Below, one piece after another: positions 1-5,946 of a DNA stretch of 6,773 nt. A model generated the notes under the pieces. The model saw nothing but the letters and a program-made list of their open reading frames with translations. It did no database searches and had not been told where the DNA came from. The DNA comes from CAYSNP01 sp050945855 (GTDB lineage: Bacteria; Bacillota; Clostridia; Christensenellales; DTU072). Both the position numbers and the translations under genes were made by a program. Numbering within the stretch: position 1 is the first letter of the stretch; each line of letters opens with the position of its first letter. The stretch spans positions 1 through 6,773 of the forward strand of contig JBMNTS010000053.1 in NCBI GenBank assembly GCA_050945855.1, written 5' to 3'.

Positions 1-7
1 AAGGTGG
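1..7 (+). promoter_or_regulatory. ribosome binding site that sets the start of the first gene
   Basis: AAGGTGG, one mismatch from AAGGAGG, lies 8 bases before the ATG at 16. The in-frame GTG at 4 lies inside this site, so it cannot be the start served by it. Confidence 0.6.
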
Positions 8-15
8 TAAAAAAG

Positions 16-483
16 ATGAGCAAACCGGTGACAAAGACGATTAATGAAGCAATCAACGCCAACGACGGTATAAATAAGGTTTACAGCGAAGTATACCGCA
101 ACTGCAGAATAGGAATGGCCAATATTAAGGCTATAAAGCCGCAGGTATCCGACCATGCGCTTTTGGACTTGTTCAACGCCCAGTATAAAGGATACGAAAC
201 GCTGTCCAAGGAAATCGAACTGCAGGCCGCGATAGAAGACAAGCAATTAGACTCTCCCGGACTCCTTTCCAAAGCCGTGGTGTGGGGAGAGGCTTTTGTC
301 AACGCCATAAAAGGAAATTCCCCCAGCGATATAGCGGAATATATGCTGCAGGGGATTAATTCGGGGATGCTAAGGCTTACAAAATTGCAAAACGCGGAAA
401 AAGAGTACGCGGATAACGAAATGATTGCCAGATTGATGGGGCAATACCGACACAATGAGGAAGTGCTGAAAGCATATTTATAA
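16..483 (+). CDS. small helical protein, possibly ferritin-like (DUF2383-type) four-helix bundle
   Basis: The protein has 155 residues and no signal peptide or membrane segment, so it is probably cytoplasmic. The start is the ATG at 16, placed 8 bases after a Shine-Dalgarno-like site. The sequence reads as long amphipathic helices (about residues 5-37, 45-75, 80-115 and 118-154), rich in Glu, Gln, Lys and Tyr. The early NANDGINKVYSEV stretch and the later GYETLSKEIE helix recall the ferritin-like DUF2383/PA2169 group of about 150 aa. I cannot see a convincing pair of Glu-x-x-His metal-ligand motifs, so metal binding is not supported. A terminator follows directly, so the gene ends its transcription unit. 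Its upstream context lies outside the window. The function is unknown and the family assignment is tentative. Confidence 0.75.
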   Translation: MSKPVTKTINEAINANDGINKVYSEVYRNCRIGMANIKAIKPQVSDHALLDLFNAQYKGYETLSKEIELQAAIEDKQLDSPGLLSKAVVWGEAFVNAIKGNSPSDIAEYMLQGINSGMLRLTKLQNAEKEYADNEMIARLMGQYRHNEEVLKAYL

Positions 484-513
484 TTAATTAGTCATAATCC
501 GATAAAAACACAG

Positions 514-551
514 AAAAATTGCCTGTGACAAAAGAGTCCGGGCAATTTTTT
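514..551 (+). terminator. intrinsic terminator after the first gene
   Basis: AAAAATTGCC (514-523) and GGCAATTTTT (541-550) form a perfect 10-bp inverted repeat around a 17-base loop, with the T-run on the downstream arm. The loop is longer than usual. It lies 30 bases past the stop codon and separates this gene from the dehydrogenase. Confidence 0.7.
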
Positions 552-559
552 GTATACTA

Positions 560-588
560 TTGAATTTGCAGTAAGAATATGGTAAATT
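560..588 (+). promoter_or_regulatory. possible promoter for the dehydrogenase gene
   Basis: TTGAAT (560-565) and TAAATT (583-588) are separated by 17 bases, an acceptable sigma-A-like arrangement just after the terminator. Both boxes are imperfect and the region is AT-rich, so this is a weak call. Confidence 0.35.
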
Positions 589-610
589 AGAGAAAACAAA
601 AGCGCAGTCA

Positions 611-617
611 GGGAGGG
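611..617 (+). promoter_or_regulatory. ribosome binding site that decides a TTG start
   Basis: GGGAGGG is the only purine-rich site upstream of the dehydrogenase. It lies 1 base before the in-frame TTG at 619, which is too close, and 7 bases before the TTG at 625, which is normal. This favours 625 as the start. Confidence 0.65.
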
Positions 618-624
618 ATTGATT

Positions 625-1422
625 TTGGATAAAAAAGTGGTACTGATAACGGGCGCATCCTCAGGCATAGGGCTTGCATCGGCAAAGCTGCTTGCGGGGG
701 CGGGCTACAAGGTTTACGCCCTTAACCGGAAGCCCTTTGAGCAAGAGGGCATCACCTACATATCTACGGACATCACCAAAGAAGAGCAGATAGACAATGC
801 TTTGAGTATTATCGCGCAAAAAGAAGGCAAAATAGATATCCTCGTCAATAACGCGGGCATGGGCATTTACGGCGCGACCGAGTACACCGACCCGGCGGAC
901 GCAAGATATTTGTTTGACGTAAATTTCTTTGCCCCCGTCCGTCTTGCCCAGAAAGTGCTTCCCCTGATGCGTAAAGCTGGAGGAGGCAGGATAATCAACA
1001 TAAGCTCTCTTGCGCAAGTGTTTTGTCTGCCTTTCCAAAGCTTTTACTCTTCTTCAAAAGCGGCTCTGAGCGCGCTGTTTTCCGCTCTCCGCTCCGAGGT
1101 AAAGCCCTTTAATATACAAGTTGTCAACATTATGCCCGGCGACATTGCCACCGGCTTTACCGACAACCGCAGAATAAGCATTTCCGGACAGGAGCTTTAT
1201 GCGGCCCGCATCGAAAAAAATCTCGGCATAATAGAAAGGGACGAACGCAACGGCATGAGCGCGGAGTCTATCGCACGCGCGGTGCTTAAATCGGCGGGCG
1301 CGCGCAAACCCAAACCTAACGTCACGGTGGGGCTGAAATATACGCTTTTTTATGTGTTGGCAAAGGTATTACCCTCAAATTTTGTAAATAAAATCATGTA
1401 TATGATGTACGGAGGGGAGTAA
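625..1422 (+). CDS. short-chain dehydrogenase/reductase (SDR), classical type
   Basis: This is an NAD(P)-dependent oxidoreductase of 265 residues with a Rossmann fold, the usual length for classical SDRs. The cofactor loop TGASSGIG is at residues 9-16, Asp49 is in the adenine-contacting position, and NNAG is at 75-78. The catalytic tetrad is Asn100, Ser128, Tyr141 and Lys145 (YSSSK), followed by a Pro-Gly loop (MPGD). Arg35 after the second strand (LNRKP) suggests NADP(H) rather than NAD(H). The C-terminal 50 residues form a hydrophobic, basic tail, as in SDRs acting on lipid-like substrates, but the substrate cannot be read. Translation probably starts at TTG 625 rather than TTG 619, because of ribosome binding site spacing. 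The gene stands alone between a terminator and the next promoter, with no functional link seen to its neighbours. Confidence 0.93.
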   Translation: MDKKVVLITGASSGIGLASAKLLAGAGYKVYALNRKPFEQEGITYISTDITKEEQIDNALSIIAQKEGKIDILVNNAGMGIYGATEYTDPADARYLFDVNFFAPVRLAQKVLPLMRKAGGGRIINISSLAQVFCLPFQSFYSSSKAALSALFSALRSEVKPFNIQVVNIMPGDIATGFTDNRRISISGQELYAARIEKNLGIIERDERNGMSAESIARAVLKSAGARKPKPNVTVGLKYTLFYVLAKVLPSNFVNKIMYMMYGGE

Positions 1423-1511
1423 AAAGCAGTATTACGCCGAATATTGTCGAAACAGTAAGACAGAGCAAAAAATAATTCAAATAAAAATTAGAGAAAAATC
1501 AAAAATGGGTA

Positions 1512-1540
1512 TTGAAAATAAAAATGCTATGTGCTATCAT
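1512..1540 (+). promoter_or_regulatory. sigma-A promoter with extended -10 for the first P/S operon
   Basis: TTGAAA (1512-1517) and TATCAT (1535-1540) are separated by exactly 17 bases, each one base from consensus. A TGn extension precedes the -10 box (TGC at 1532-1534). Transcription would start near 1547, giving a short leader of about 23 bases before the ATG at 1570. It also rules out the in-frame GTG at 1531, which lies inside the promoter, as the start of P1. Confidence 0.75.
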
Positions 1541-1557
1541 GTATAAAAGGGGAAAAA

Positions 1558-1564
1558 GGAAGGG
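1558..1564 (+). promoter_or_regulatory. ribosome binding site of P1
   Basis: GGAAGGG lies 5 bases before the ATG at 1570 and supports that start over the upstream in-frame GTG. Confidence 0.55.
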
Positions 1565-1569
1565 CCAAA

Positions 1570-2331
1570 ATGAATAAGAAAAATTACCCATATCTGTTGC
1601 CCACGGCAACGGACCACGTTGTCAGCGGTGAATTTTGCACCAAGGTGACTCCTATTATTTCAGGTTCGCCCTATTATCAGTCTTGTCTTAAGGCATTCGG
1701 CAAAAAGGGCGAAGTGGTAAAGGTGCCTTACGCCGCCTCGTACGATACCGCAAGCGCCATGGCGCCTTGTTTTGAGTGTGAAATTCTCAATTTGCGGGAG
1801 CAGTGCGATGCTAAGGTTATAGTTCAACAGGCGGCCAAGCCCGCTGCTGCGGCTAAGCCCGCCACCCAAAGGAAGTATTATAAAAAGAGGATATTTATCC
1901 TAGCTTTGATATTTATCTTTTCGCTTATAGCTTTGGCGATACCCGTGGTCAGCAACTTTGCGCTGGCGGGGGATTATGTGGACATCGGCGTGGATATACT
2001 GGATATTACCGATATCTTTTCCGCAGGATTCAGCCTGCAGGCACTTGTTGACAATCTGGCGATATTGCTTTTGGCTTTATTCCTTATATTCGCTCTTATT
2101 CTGACCCTTAAAGCTATCGCGGCAATCATCGGCAAAAAGAAAAGAGGTTTCGGCATATTCTCGCTGCTCGCGCTGATTGCGGCTGCTGCCATTGTTTTTG
2201 CAGGTTTCGGGTTTGATTTTCAAGCTTTGTTCGCAAGCATAACCGCGCTGGATTACGGCATTTACGCCCTTATAGGCTGCCCGCTTTTGGTTTTGTTGCT
2301 TTCCTTCTTAGCCTATAGAAAATTAAGTTAA
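1570..2331 (+). CDS. P1: four-helix membrane protein with Pro-Tyr-motif cytoplasmic tail (unrecognised family)
   Basis: I do not recognise this family. The 253-residue protein has a soluble N-terminal part (1-106), an Ala/Lys/Pro-rich linker (88-100), a basic stop (RKYYKKR), and four predicted membrane helices at about 108-130, 163-187, 195-215 and 229-249. Positive residues before helix 1, between helices 2 and 3 (KKKR) and at the C-terminus place both ends inside. The tail carries two Pro-Tyr motifs, SPYYQSCLKAF (from 33) and VPYAASYDTAS (from 52), with their prolines 19 apart. Outside loop 1 contains DYVDIGVDILDITDIF. DYG and IGCPLL mark helix 4. Cysteines at 23, 39, 67, 70 and 79 lie in the tail. 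It heads the operon P1-S1-P2-P3-S2, with S1 starting 37 bases later. The core aligns with P3 without gaps. Confidence 0.88.
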   Translation: MNKKNYPYLLPTATDHVVSGEFCTKVTPIISGSPYYQSCLKAFGKKGEVVKVPYAASYDTASAMAPCFECEILNLREQCDAKVIVQQAAKPAAAAKPATQRKYYKKRIFILALIFIFSLIALAIPVVSNFALAGDYVDIGVDILDITDIFSAGFSLQALVDNLAILLLALFLIFALILTLKAIAAIIGKKKRGFGIFSLLALIAAAAIVFAGFGFDFQALFASITALDYGIYALIGCPLLVLLLSFLAYRKLS

Positions 2332-2352
2332 TCAATAAATCAAAAATTATAT

Positions 2353-2359
2353 AAGGAGG
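2353..2359 (+). promoter_or_regulatory. perfect ribosome binding site of S1
   Basis: AAGGAGG, a full anti-16S match, lies 9 bases before the S1 ATG. S2 has AAGGAGA (4144-4150) and S3 a weaker AGTGAGGT (5686-5693). S1 may therefore be translated more strongly than S3, though this is inference only. Confidence 0.8.
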
Positions 2360-2368
2360 TTTATCATT

Positions 2369-2590
2369 ATGGCAAAGAAAGACAAAAAAGAAGTAGAACA
2401 AGTGGTAGTGGCTGAGGCTCCCGCGATAAAAAGACCCAGCGTATCCTTCAGGGTTATGAACAACTGCGGTCCGGTGCCCATCGCAAAACCGGCGGACTTT
2501 ATTCAGCTTACCCCGGTAGTGCAACCCGTAGCGATGGTACCCTATTCCACGCAGGCTCAACCTATGGCTACCTTTGACGACGAATATTAA
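2369..2590 (+). CDS. S1: small proline-rich conserved protein (unrecognised family)
   Basis: I do not recognise this 73-residue protein. It has no signal peptide or membrane helix. A Lys-rich start (MAKKDKKEVEQ) and a Val/Ala stretch lead into a block from Arg22 to Tyr73 that recurs in S2 and S3. The block holds SVSFRVMNNCGPVPIAKP, a single cysteine at 33, VPYSTQAQP at 57-65, and an acidic C-terminus FDDEY. Nine prolines in 73 residues point to an extended, poorly helical chain. It lies between P1 and P2, 37 and 46 bases from each, under the P1 promoter. Conservation with S2 is complete over residues 22-73 despite many silent codon changes, so it is a real, selected protein. A partner or substrate role with the P membrane proteins is inferred from linkage only. 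Confidence 0.9.
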   Translation: MAKKDKKEVEQVVVAEAPAIKRPSVSFRVMNNCGPVPIAKPADFIQLTPVVQPVAMVPYSTQAQPMATFDDEY

Positions 2591-2636
2591 GATAAACGTA
2601 TTTCACAATATACTATCTTAATAAAGAGGAGGTATC

Positions 2637-3347
2637 ATGGGAAGCAACCAATTTGACAATTTCAGCAACCCAAAAACAGGCGAAAACTCCAGGATAACCG
2701 CGCGTCTGCAAAGCGCCCCTTACTTTAAGTATTTTGCGCAAGCGCAGGACAAAGCCATAAAAAAGGACGCCACTCCTTATGTGAGGACTTATATGGCGGA
2801 CGCAAAAGCCAACGAACCCATCCAAGCCGAGACCGTGCCTGCTCCGGTAAGCCTGCCTAAGGCGGCTCCCGCGAAAGCGGTAAAGAACGGCAAGAGCAGC
2901 AAGAAAAGGGTTTTGGTAATTATCTTGGTTACCCTTTTCGCGTTGATTGGCGCGGCAATACCTTTTGTGTCCAGCTTAGGCATCCTTTCGGATTACATAA
3001 ACATCGGTCAGGATATTCTGGGCATAGCAACGATTTTCGCGGCGCCGCTCACTTTGGAGTCCATTACCGCCAATATACCGCTGATAATTTTAGCGTTATA
3101 TACCCTTATTATCGCTATCGTTTTCATACTTTCGGTTATTTCGCTGTTTAGCAGCAAACGCATCGGCGTAGGACTTCTGGCCTTTATGGCGTTCGTATTA
3201 GGCGCAGGCTATCTGGTGACCGCTTTGCCGGATTTAATCACCTTATTTGTAATAGACGGACTATTTGACGAATATGGCAAACTGGCCTTAGTAGGGCTGC
3301 CTTTACTGATATTCATTATCAGCACCTTAAGATATAAAAAACATTAA
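2637..3347 (+). CDS. P2: four-helix membrane protein, paralogue of P1 and P3
   Basis: This 236-residue protein has the same layout as P1. Its soluble tail (1-91) carries the motifs APYFKYFAQAQ (from 27) and TPYVRTYMADAK (from 46), with prolines 19 apart. A Pro/Ala/Lys linker (about 61-91, ending KSSKKR) is followed by predicted helices at about 92-114, 147-171, 178-198 and 214-232. The loop DYINIGQDILGIATIF and the final EYG/VGLPLL signature match the family. The distance from the IG of loop 1 to the G before the PLL of helix 4 is 96 residues, as in P1 and P3. Unlike P1, it has no cysteine at all. The start is ATG 2637, 4 bases after AGAGGAGG (2625-2632). It is followed 14 bases later by P3, suggesting a tightly coupled P2-P3 pair. 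The function is unknown. Confidence 0.88.
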   Translation: MGSNQFDNFSNPKTGENSRITARLQSAPYFKYFAQAQDKAIKKDATPYVRTYMADAKANEPIQAETVPAPVSLPKAAPAKAVKNGKSSKKRVLVIILVTLFALIGAAIPFVSSLGILSDYINIGQDILGIATIFAAPLTLESITANIPLIILALYTLIIAIVFILSVISLFSSKRIGVGLLAFMAFVLGAGYLVTALPDLITLFVIDGLFDEYGKLALVGLPLLIFIISTLRYKKH

Positions 3348-3351
3348 TGAT

Positions 3352-3357
3352 AGGAGG
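3352..3357 (+). promoter_or_regulatory. ribosome binding site that decides the P3 start
   Basis: AGGAGG lies 4 bases before the ATG at 3362. An earlier in-frame ATG at 3347 overlaps the P2 stop codon but has no such site, and this AGGAGG would lie inside its reading frame. The start at 3362 is preferred. Confidence 0.7.
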
Positions 3358-3361
3358 CATT

Positions 3362-4117
3362 ATGAAAGAGCAATCCCAACAAAACTTTGTAGCAGAACCA
3401 AACGAGTTTTTAAGCCCTCGTTTCCAGAATTCACCTTACTATGTAACTTGCCTGAATTCCTTTGCGCACGATGATTCCAAGGTGATAAGACCGTACGAAG
3501 CTGCTTTTATCGCGGATCTTAACGGCATGCCGCTGGCATACGACCCCATGGAAAGCAATCCCAAGTTTTTGGATATAGTATACGGGACGGATGTTGAGGC
3601 GGAAGCGGAAGTATGCGTTGAGCAACCTGCCAAGGAGAAGAAGGCAAAAGGCGGAGTAAAACTGGTAAAGAGAAGAGCGCTGGTATTATTCCTTGTCTTT
3701 TTATTCTCCGCGATAGCGCTGGCCATCCCCGTAATCAGCAGTCTGGCTATCCTGCCCGATTACATAAACATCGGCGTTGACGTGCTGACAATAGCGGATA
3801 TCTTCGGGGGCGAACTGGGACTCGATACAATAACCGACAATCTGCCCATTATTCTTACCGCTCTGTTTATGGTCTTCTCGCTGATTTCGGTGATTATATC
3901 CTTGCTCGCATTGTTTACCAAAAAGAAGAAGTGCTTCGGTATTATTGCGCTGTTTGCTTTAGTCGCCGCAGTAGCGTTTGCGCTTGCCGGCTTCCAGTTT
4001 GATTTCAACGCCGCTATAGGCGGAATAGCCGGGCTTGATTACGGCGTATACGCTATGGTAGGCTGCCCCTTGCTCATATTAATACTTTCTTTGTTCGGAT
4101 ATAAAAAAATAAAGTAA
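3362..4117 (+). CDS. P3: four-helix membrane protein, close paralogue of P1
   Basis: This 251-residue protein has a soluble tail (1-105) with SPYYVTCLNSF (from 24) and RPYEAAFIADLN (from 43), prolines 19 apart. An acidic stretch with EAEAE follows, then a basic linker (KKAKGGVKLVKRR). Helices are predicted at about 106-128, 161-185, 193-213 and 227-247. From the first helix to the end it aligns with P1 without a gap, sharing ALAIPV at the end of helix 1, the DYINIGVDVL loop, LDYG and GCPLL. Basic residues TKKKK between helices 2 and 3 keep that loop inside. It follows P2 by 14 bases and precedes S2 by 41 bases. P1 and P3 also share the Cys in the first Pro-Tyr motif (39 and 30) and the Cys of helix 4. 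The function is unknown. Confidence 0.88.
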   Translation: MKEQSQQNFVAEPNEFLSPRFQNSPYYVTCLNSFAHDDSKVIRPYEAAFIADLNGMPLAYDPMESNPKFLDIVYGTDVEAEAEVCVEQPAKEKKAKGGVKLVKRRALVLFLVFLFSAIALAIPVISSLAILPDYINIGVDVLTIADIFGGELGLDTITDNLPIILTALFMVFSLISVIISLLALFTKKKKCFGIIALFALVAAVAFALAGFQFDFNAAIGGIAGLDYGVYAMVGCPLLILILSLFGYKKIK

Positions 4118-4158
4118 TTGATTAATGAAAAAATAAAGAGATTAAGGAGAAAAGAAAT

Positions 4159-4377
4159 ATGGCTAAGAAAAAACAACCAGTAGAACAAGTAGTAGTGGCT
4201 GAGGCTCCCGCGCCCAAAAGACCCAGCGTTTCTTTCAGAGTTATGAATAACTGCGGCCCCGTGCCCATTGCGAAGCCCGCGGACTTTATTCAGCTTACAC
4301 CCGTGGTACAGCCTGTAGCGATGGTACCTTATTCCACTCAGGCTCAACCCATGGCTACCTTTGACGACGAATATTAA
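4159..4377 (+). CDS. S2: small proline-rich protein, paralogue of S1
   Basis: This is a 72-residue protein. From Arg21 to the C-terminal Tyr72 it is identical to S1 over 52 residues, and a VEQVVVAEAPA stretch upstream is also shared. Only the Lys-rich first residues (MAKKKQP) and one site before the block (Pro19 for Ile20 of S1) differ. Nucleotides differ at 19 codons of the identical block, all silently. It has one cysteine (32), no signal peptide and no membrane helix. AAGGAGA (4144-4150) lies 8 bases before the ATG. It is the last gene of the first operon and is followed by a hairpin terminator. Its placement directly after a P gene repeats the P1-S1 order. No known family is recognised. 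Confidence 0.9.
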   Translation: MAKKKQPVEQVVVAEAPAPKRPSVSFRVMNNCGPVPIAKPADFIQLTPVVQPVAMVPYSTQAQPMATFDDEY

Positions 4378-4418
4378 TATATTCGGCAGCCATTGCGTAA
4401 AAGTTCAATAAAAACGAT

Positions 4419-4447
4419 AAATCACATCAGCTATGGTGTGATTTTAT
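4419..4447 (+). terminator. hairpin terminator of the P1-S1-P2-P3-S2 operon
   Basis: AAATCACATCA (4419-4429) pairs with TGGTGTGATTT (4434-4444), an 11-bp stem with one G-U pair and a GCTA loop. A short T-run overlaps the downstream arm (TTTT at 4442-4445) before AT. The U-tract is modest, so readthrough into the phosphatase is possible. Confidence 0.6.
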
Positions 4448-4492
4448 CATACCCTAAAACCTATAAGCCATAACAGTAAGGAGAGAAAGTCA

Positions 4493-5563
4493 ATGAAGCG
4501 TAAAAATCATTTTAGAAATATTACGGCATTACTGCTGGTGGTCGCAATATCCGTATTGGTACTCTTCGGCATGCTCCAGTCCATGGAGTACGGAGTGCGG
4601 CCGGAGATTACCGCGGAGGCAAACAACGTGATATTGCTAATCGGGGACGGAATGGGTTTCAATCATATAGCTGCGGCGTCATATTTAGGCGATGTGGCAA
4701 TGGACTTGTTTGAGTATGGCGGCAGCGTCACCAACCGTTCTCTCAGCAGCAAGGTTACGGACAGCGCGGCAGCGGCTACTGCTATGGCTACCGGAGTAAA
4801 GACGGTCAACGCCATGATTAGTTTTTCCGGTCTCAAAAAAGTGACTAATCTTGGGGAACTCGTAAAACAGAACAACAAAAAACTGGGCGTTATCTCTACC
4901 AAATCGGTCACGGACGCCACTCCCGCCGCCTTTACCGCGCACAACTTTTTAAGGATTAATCAGCGCGCGATAGCGATAGAGCAAATCCGCTACAGCGATT
5001 GCGACGTGCTGTTCGGGGAAGGACGCAAGTATTTTGACCCTCACGCCAAGCGTGTCGAAAAAGAGGACAGGGCGTACGTCAATACATATTCGGAGCTTGT
5101 GGCTAACACCAAGGCAAAGGCTTTTGCCATTTTTGACGAGGTGGAGCCTGACAGCGAGCATAACTTAGCCGCCCTTACCGCCGTTGCTCTGGAGATGCTG
5201 CAAAACGAGGACGGTTTTTTCCTGATGGTGGAAGGCTCTAAAATAGATTCTCACAGCCACGCCAATGATATGGAAAAAATGCTTGCGGAATTTTGGGCGT
5301 TCAACGCCGCGGTATTGGTCGCGCTGGATTTTGCGGCGGACAATCCCGATACCACCGTAATTGTGACAGCCGACCACGAAACGGGAGGGCTTACTCTGCC
5401 CGAGGTATTGTCCGAAGCGGCGATAAATGACGATTGCTTTACCAGAGGAGGGCATTCGGGCGCCAATGTGCCGTTTTTTGCTTACGGTCCGGGCGCCGAT
5501 CAGATTCCCGCAACAATAGACAATACGGACATATTCCATATAATCAAACAGCTGTTATTTTGA
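4493..5563 (+). CDS. alkaline phosphatase, PhoA family, membrane-anchored or secreted
   Basis: This phosphomonoesterase releases phosphate outside the membrane. All active-site residues of the E. coli PhoA type are present: Asp52 (GDGMG), Asp90-Ser91 with Ser91 as nucleophile (TDSAAAATAMATG), Asp141 and Thr143 (DATPAA), Arg154, Glu247, Asp252 and His256 (EGSKIDSHSHAND), Asp294-His295 (TADHETGG) and His321 (GGHSG). Residues 11-28 form a hydrophobic segment after a basic start, either a signal peptide or an anchor. No lipobox cysteine is seen. At 356 residues it is shorter than typical bacterial members (roughly 430-470), mainly between Arg154 and Glu247 and between Asp294 and His321, so it is a compact form with a reduced crown region. 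AAGGAGAG (4478-4485) precedes the ATG. It lies between the two P/S units, and no Pho box is seen. Confidence 0.95.
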   Translation: MKRKNHFRNITALLLVVAISVLVLFGMLQSMEYGVRPEITAEANNVILLIGDGMGFNHIAAASYLGDVAMDLFEYGGSVTNRSLSSKVTDSAAAATAMATGVKTVNAMISFSGLKKVTNLGELVKQNNKKLGVISTKSVTDATPAAFTAHNFLRINQRAIAIEQIRYSDCDVLFGEGRKYFDPHAKRVEKEDRAYVNTYSELVANTKAKAFAIFDEVEPDSEHNLAALTAVALEMLQNEDGFFLMVEGSKIDSHSHANDMEKMLAEFWAFNAAVLVALDFAADNPDTTVIVTADHETGGLTLPEVLSEAAINDDCFTRGGHSGANVPFFAYGPGADQIPATIDNTDIFHIIKQLLF

Positions 5564-5577
5564 TTAACTGACATCCT

Positions 5578-5609
5578 CCCCGAAATTACATTTCTTGTAA
5601 AATTCGGGG
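5578..5609. repeat. imperfect hairpin, possible transposon-end remnant
   Basis: CCCCGAA (5578-5584) pairs with TTCGGGG (5603-5609), and TTACA (5586-5590) with TGTAA (5596-5600). The two stems are separated by an internal A/AA bulge, and the loop is TTTCT. No T-run follows, so it is not a standard terminator. The preceding CTGACATCCTC resembles, from memory, sequences flanking hairpins at IS200/IS605-type element ends, but no transposase gene is present. It could also act as an mRNA 3'-end stabiliser for the phosphatase transcript, whose stop codon is 14 bases upstream. Confidence 0.5.
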
Positions 5610-5627
5610 TATAACGCGCAAATTATT

Positions 5628-5649
5628 CGCCTTGCCTATTGACAAGGCG
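5628..5649. promoter_or_regulatory. inverted repeat overlapping the S3 promoter -35 box, possible operator
   Basis: CGCCTTG (5628-5634) and CAAGGCG (5643-5649) form a perfect 7-bp inverted repeat around 8 bases. The right arm shares its first bases with the TTGACA -35 box (5639-5644), a position where a dimeric regulator could block RNA polymerase. It could also be a weak hairpin that terminates upstream transcription, although no T-run follows. Confidence 0.4.
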
Positions 5650-5667
5650 TAGTATTTGATTTAATAT
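5639..5667 (+). promoter_or_regulatory. promoter of the S3-P4 operon
   Basis: A perfect TTGACA (5639-5644) is followed after 17 bases by TAATAT (5662-5667), a moderate -10 match. Transcription would begin near 5674, leaving a leader of about 27 bases before the S3 ATG. It gives the second unit its own control, separate from the P1 promoter. Confidence 0.6.
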
Positions 5668-5700
5668 GTAATTAAGTAAAAAAATAGTGAGGTAAGCTAT

Positions 5701-5922
5701 ATGGCTAAGAAAAAAAGGGCGGAGACAGTAGCCGCCGTTGCTCCGGAAATCAAAGCGCCCGTAAGACCGAGCGTGTCTTTCAGAGTGATGAACAATTGCG
5801 GTCCCGTCCCGATTGCGAAACCCGCGGATTTTATTCAACTTACTCCTATTGTGCAGCCGATAGCGTTTGTGCCTTATTCCACGCAGGCTCAGCCTTTAGC
5901 TACTTTCGATGATGAATATTAA
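5701..5922 (+). CDS. S3: small proline-rich protein, paralogue of S1 and S2
   Basis: This 73-residue protein matches S1 from Arg22 to Tyr73 with only four conservative changes (Val50Ile, Val54Ile, Met56Phe, Met66Leu). The lone Cys33, the Pro-Tyr at 58-59 and the FDDEY end are all kept. Its N-terminal 21 residues are freely diverged (MAKKKRAETVAAVAPEIK) but stay Lys-rich then Ala/Val/Pro-rich. About 25 of the 48 identical residues use different codons from S1. The ATG is preceded by AGTGAGGT (5686-5693). It is first in its unit and lies 24 bases before P4, the reverse order of P1-S1. It has no signal peptide or membrane helix, and its function is unknown. Confidence 0.9.
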   Translation: MAKKKRAETVAAVAPEIKAPVRPSVSFRVMNNCGPVPIAKPADFIQLTPIVQPIAFVPYSTQAQPLATFDDEY

Positions 5923-5946
5923 TAAAAATGCGGGGGAGCAAGAAGA

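Noticed and set aside
508..527. Alternative CACAG/CTGTG hairpin competing with the terminator, suggesting attenuation
   Set aside because: The stem is only 5 bp and shares a single base with the terminator stem. It is likely to be chance in AT-rich sequence.
1423..1511. Terminator or small gene after the dehydrogenase
   Set aside because: The stretch is AT-rich. I found no convincing hairpin with a T-run and no open frame with a ribosome binding site.
1531..1569. Longer N-terminus for P1 from the GTG at 1531
   Set aside because: It lies inside the TTGAAA-17-TATCAT promoter and has no ribosome binding site. The ATG at 1570 has one.
2369..2590. S proteins as bacteriocin or RiPP precursors with P as immunity proteins
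   Set aside because: There is no double-glycine leader, no modification enzyme or transporter nearby, and the C-terminal block is conserved rather than diversified between copies.
3347..3361. P3 start at the ATG overlapping the P2 stop (TAATG)
   Set aside because: It would suggest translational coupling, but a clear AGGAGG lies between it and the ATG at 3362, and the extra residues have no counterpart in the paralogues.
1570..4117. P proteins as claudin- or tetraspanin-like proteins
   Set aside because: Four helices with both ends inside is the only likeness. The diagnostic cysteine and Trp/Gly motifs of those families are not present.
4378..4492. Pho box or strong promoter in front of the alkaline phosphatase
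   Set aside because: I looked for paired TTnACA-like repeats and for a -35/-10 pair and found only weak candidates (for example TATAAG at 4463-4468 without a good -35 box).
5165..5539. Open frame of 124 codons on the minus strand within the phosphatase gene
   Set aside because: It lies opposite a well-supported enzyme gene, has no ribosome binding site or recognisable protein features, and is best explained by codon bias. The same applies to 81-455 and the other antisense frames.
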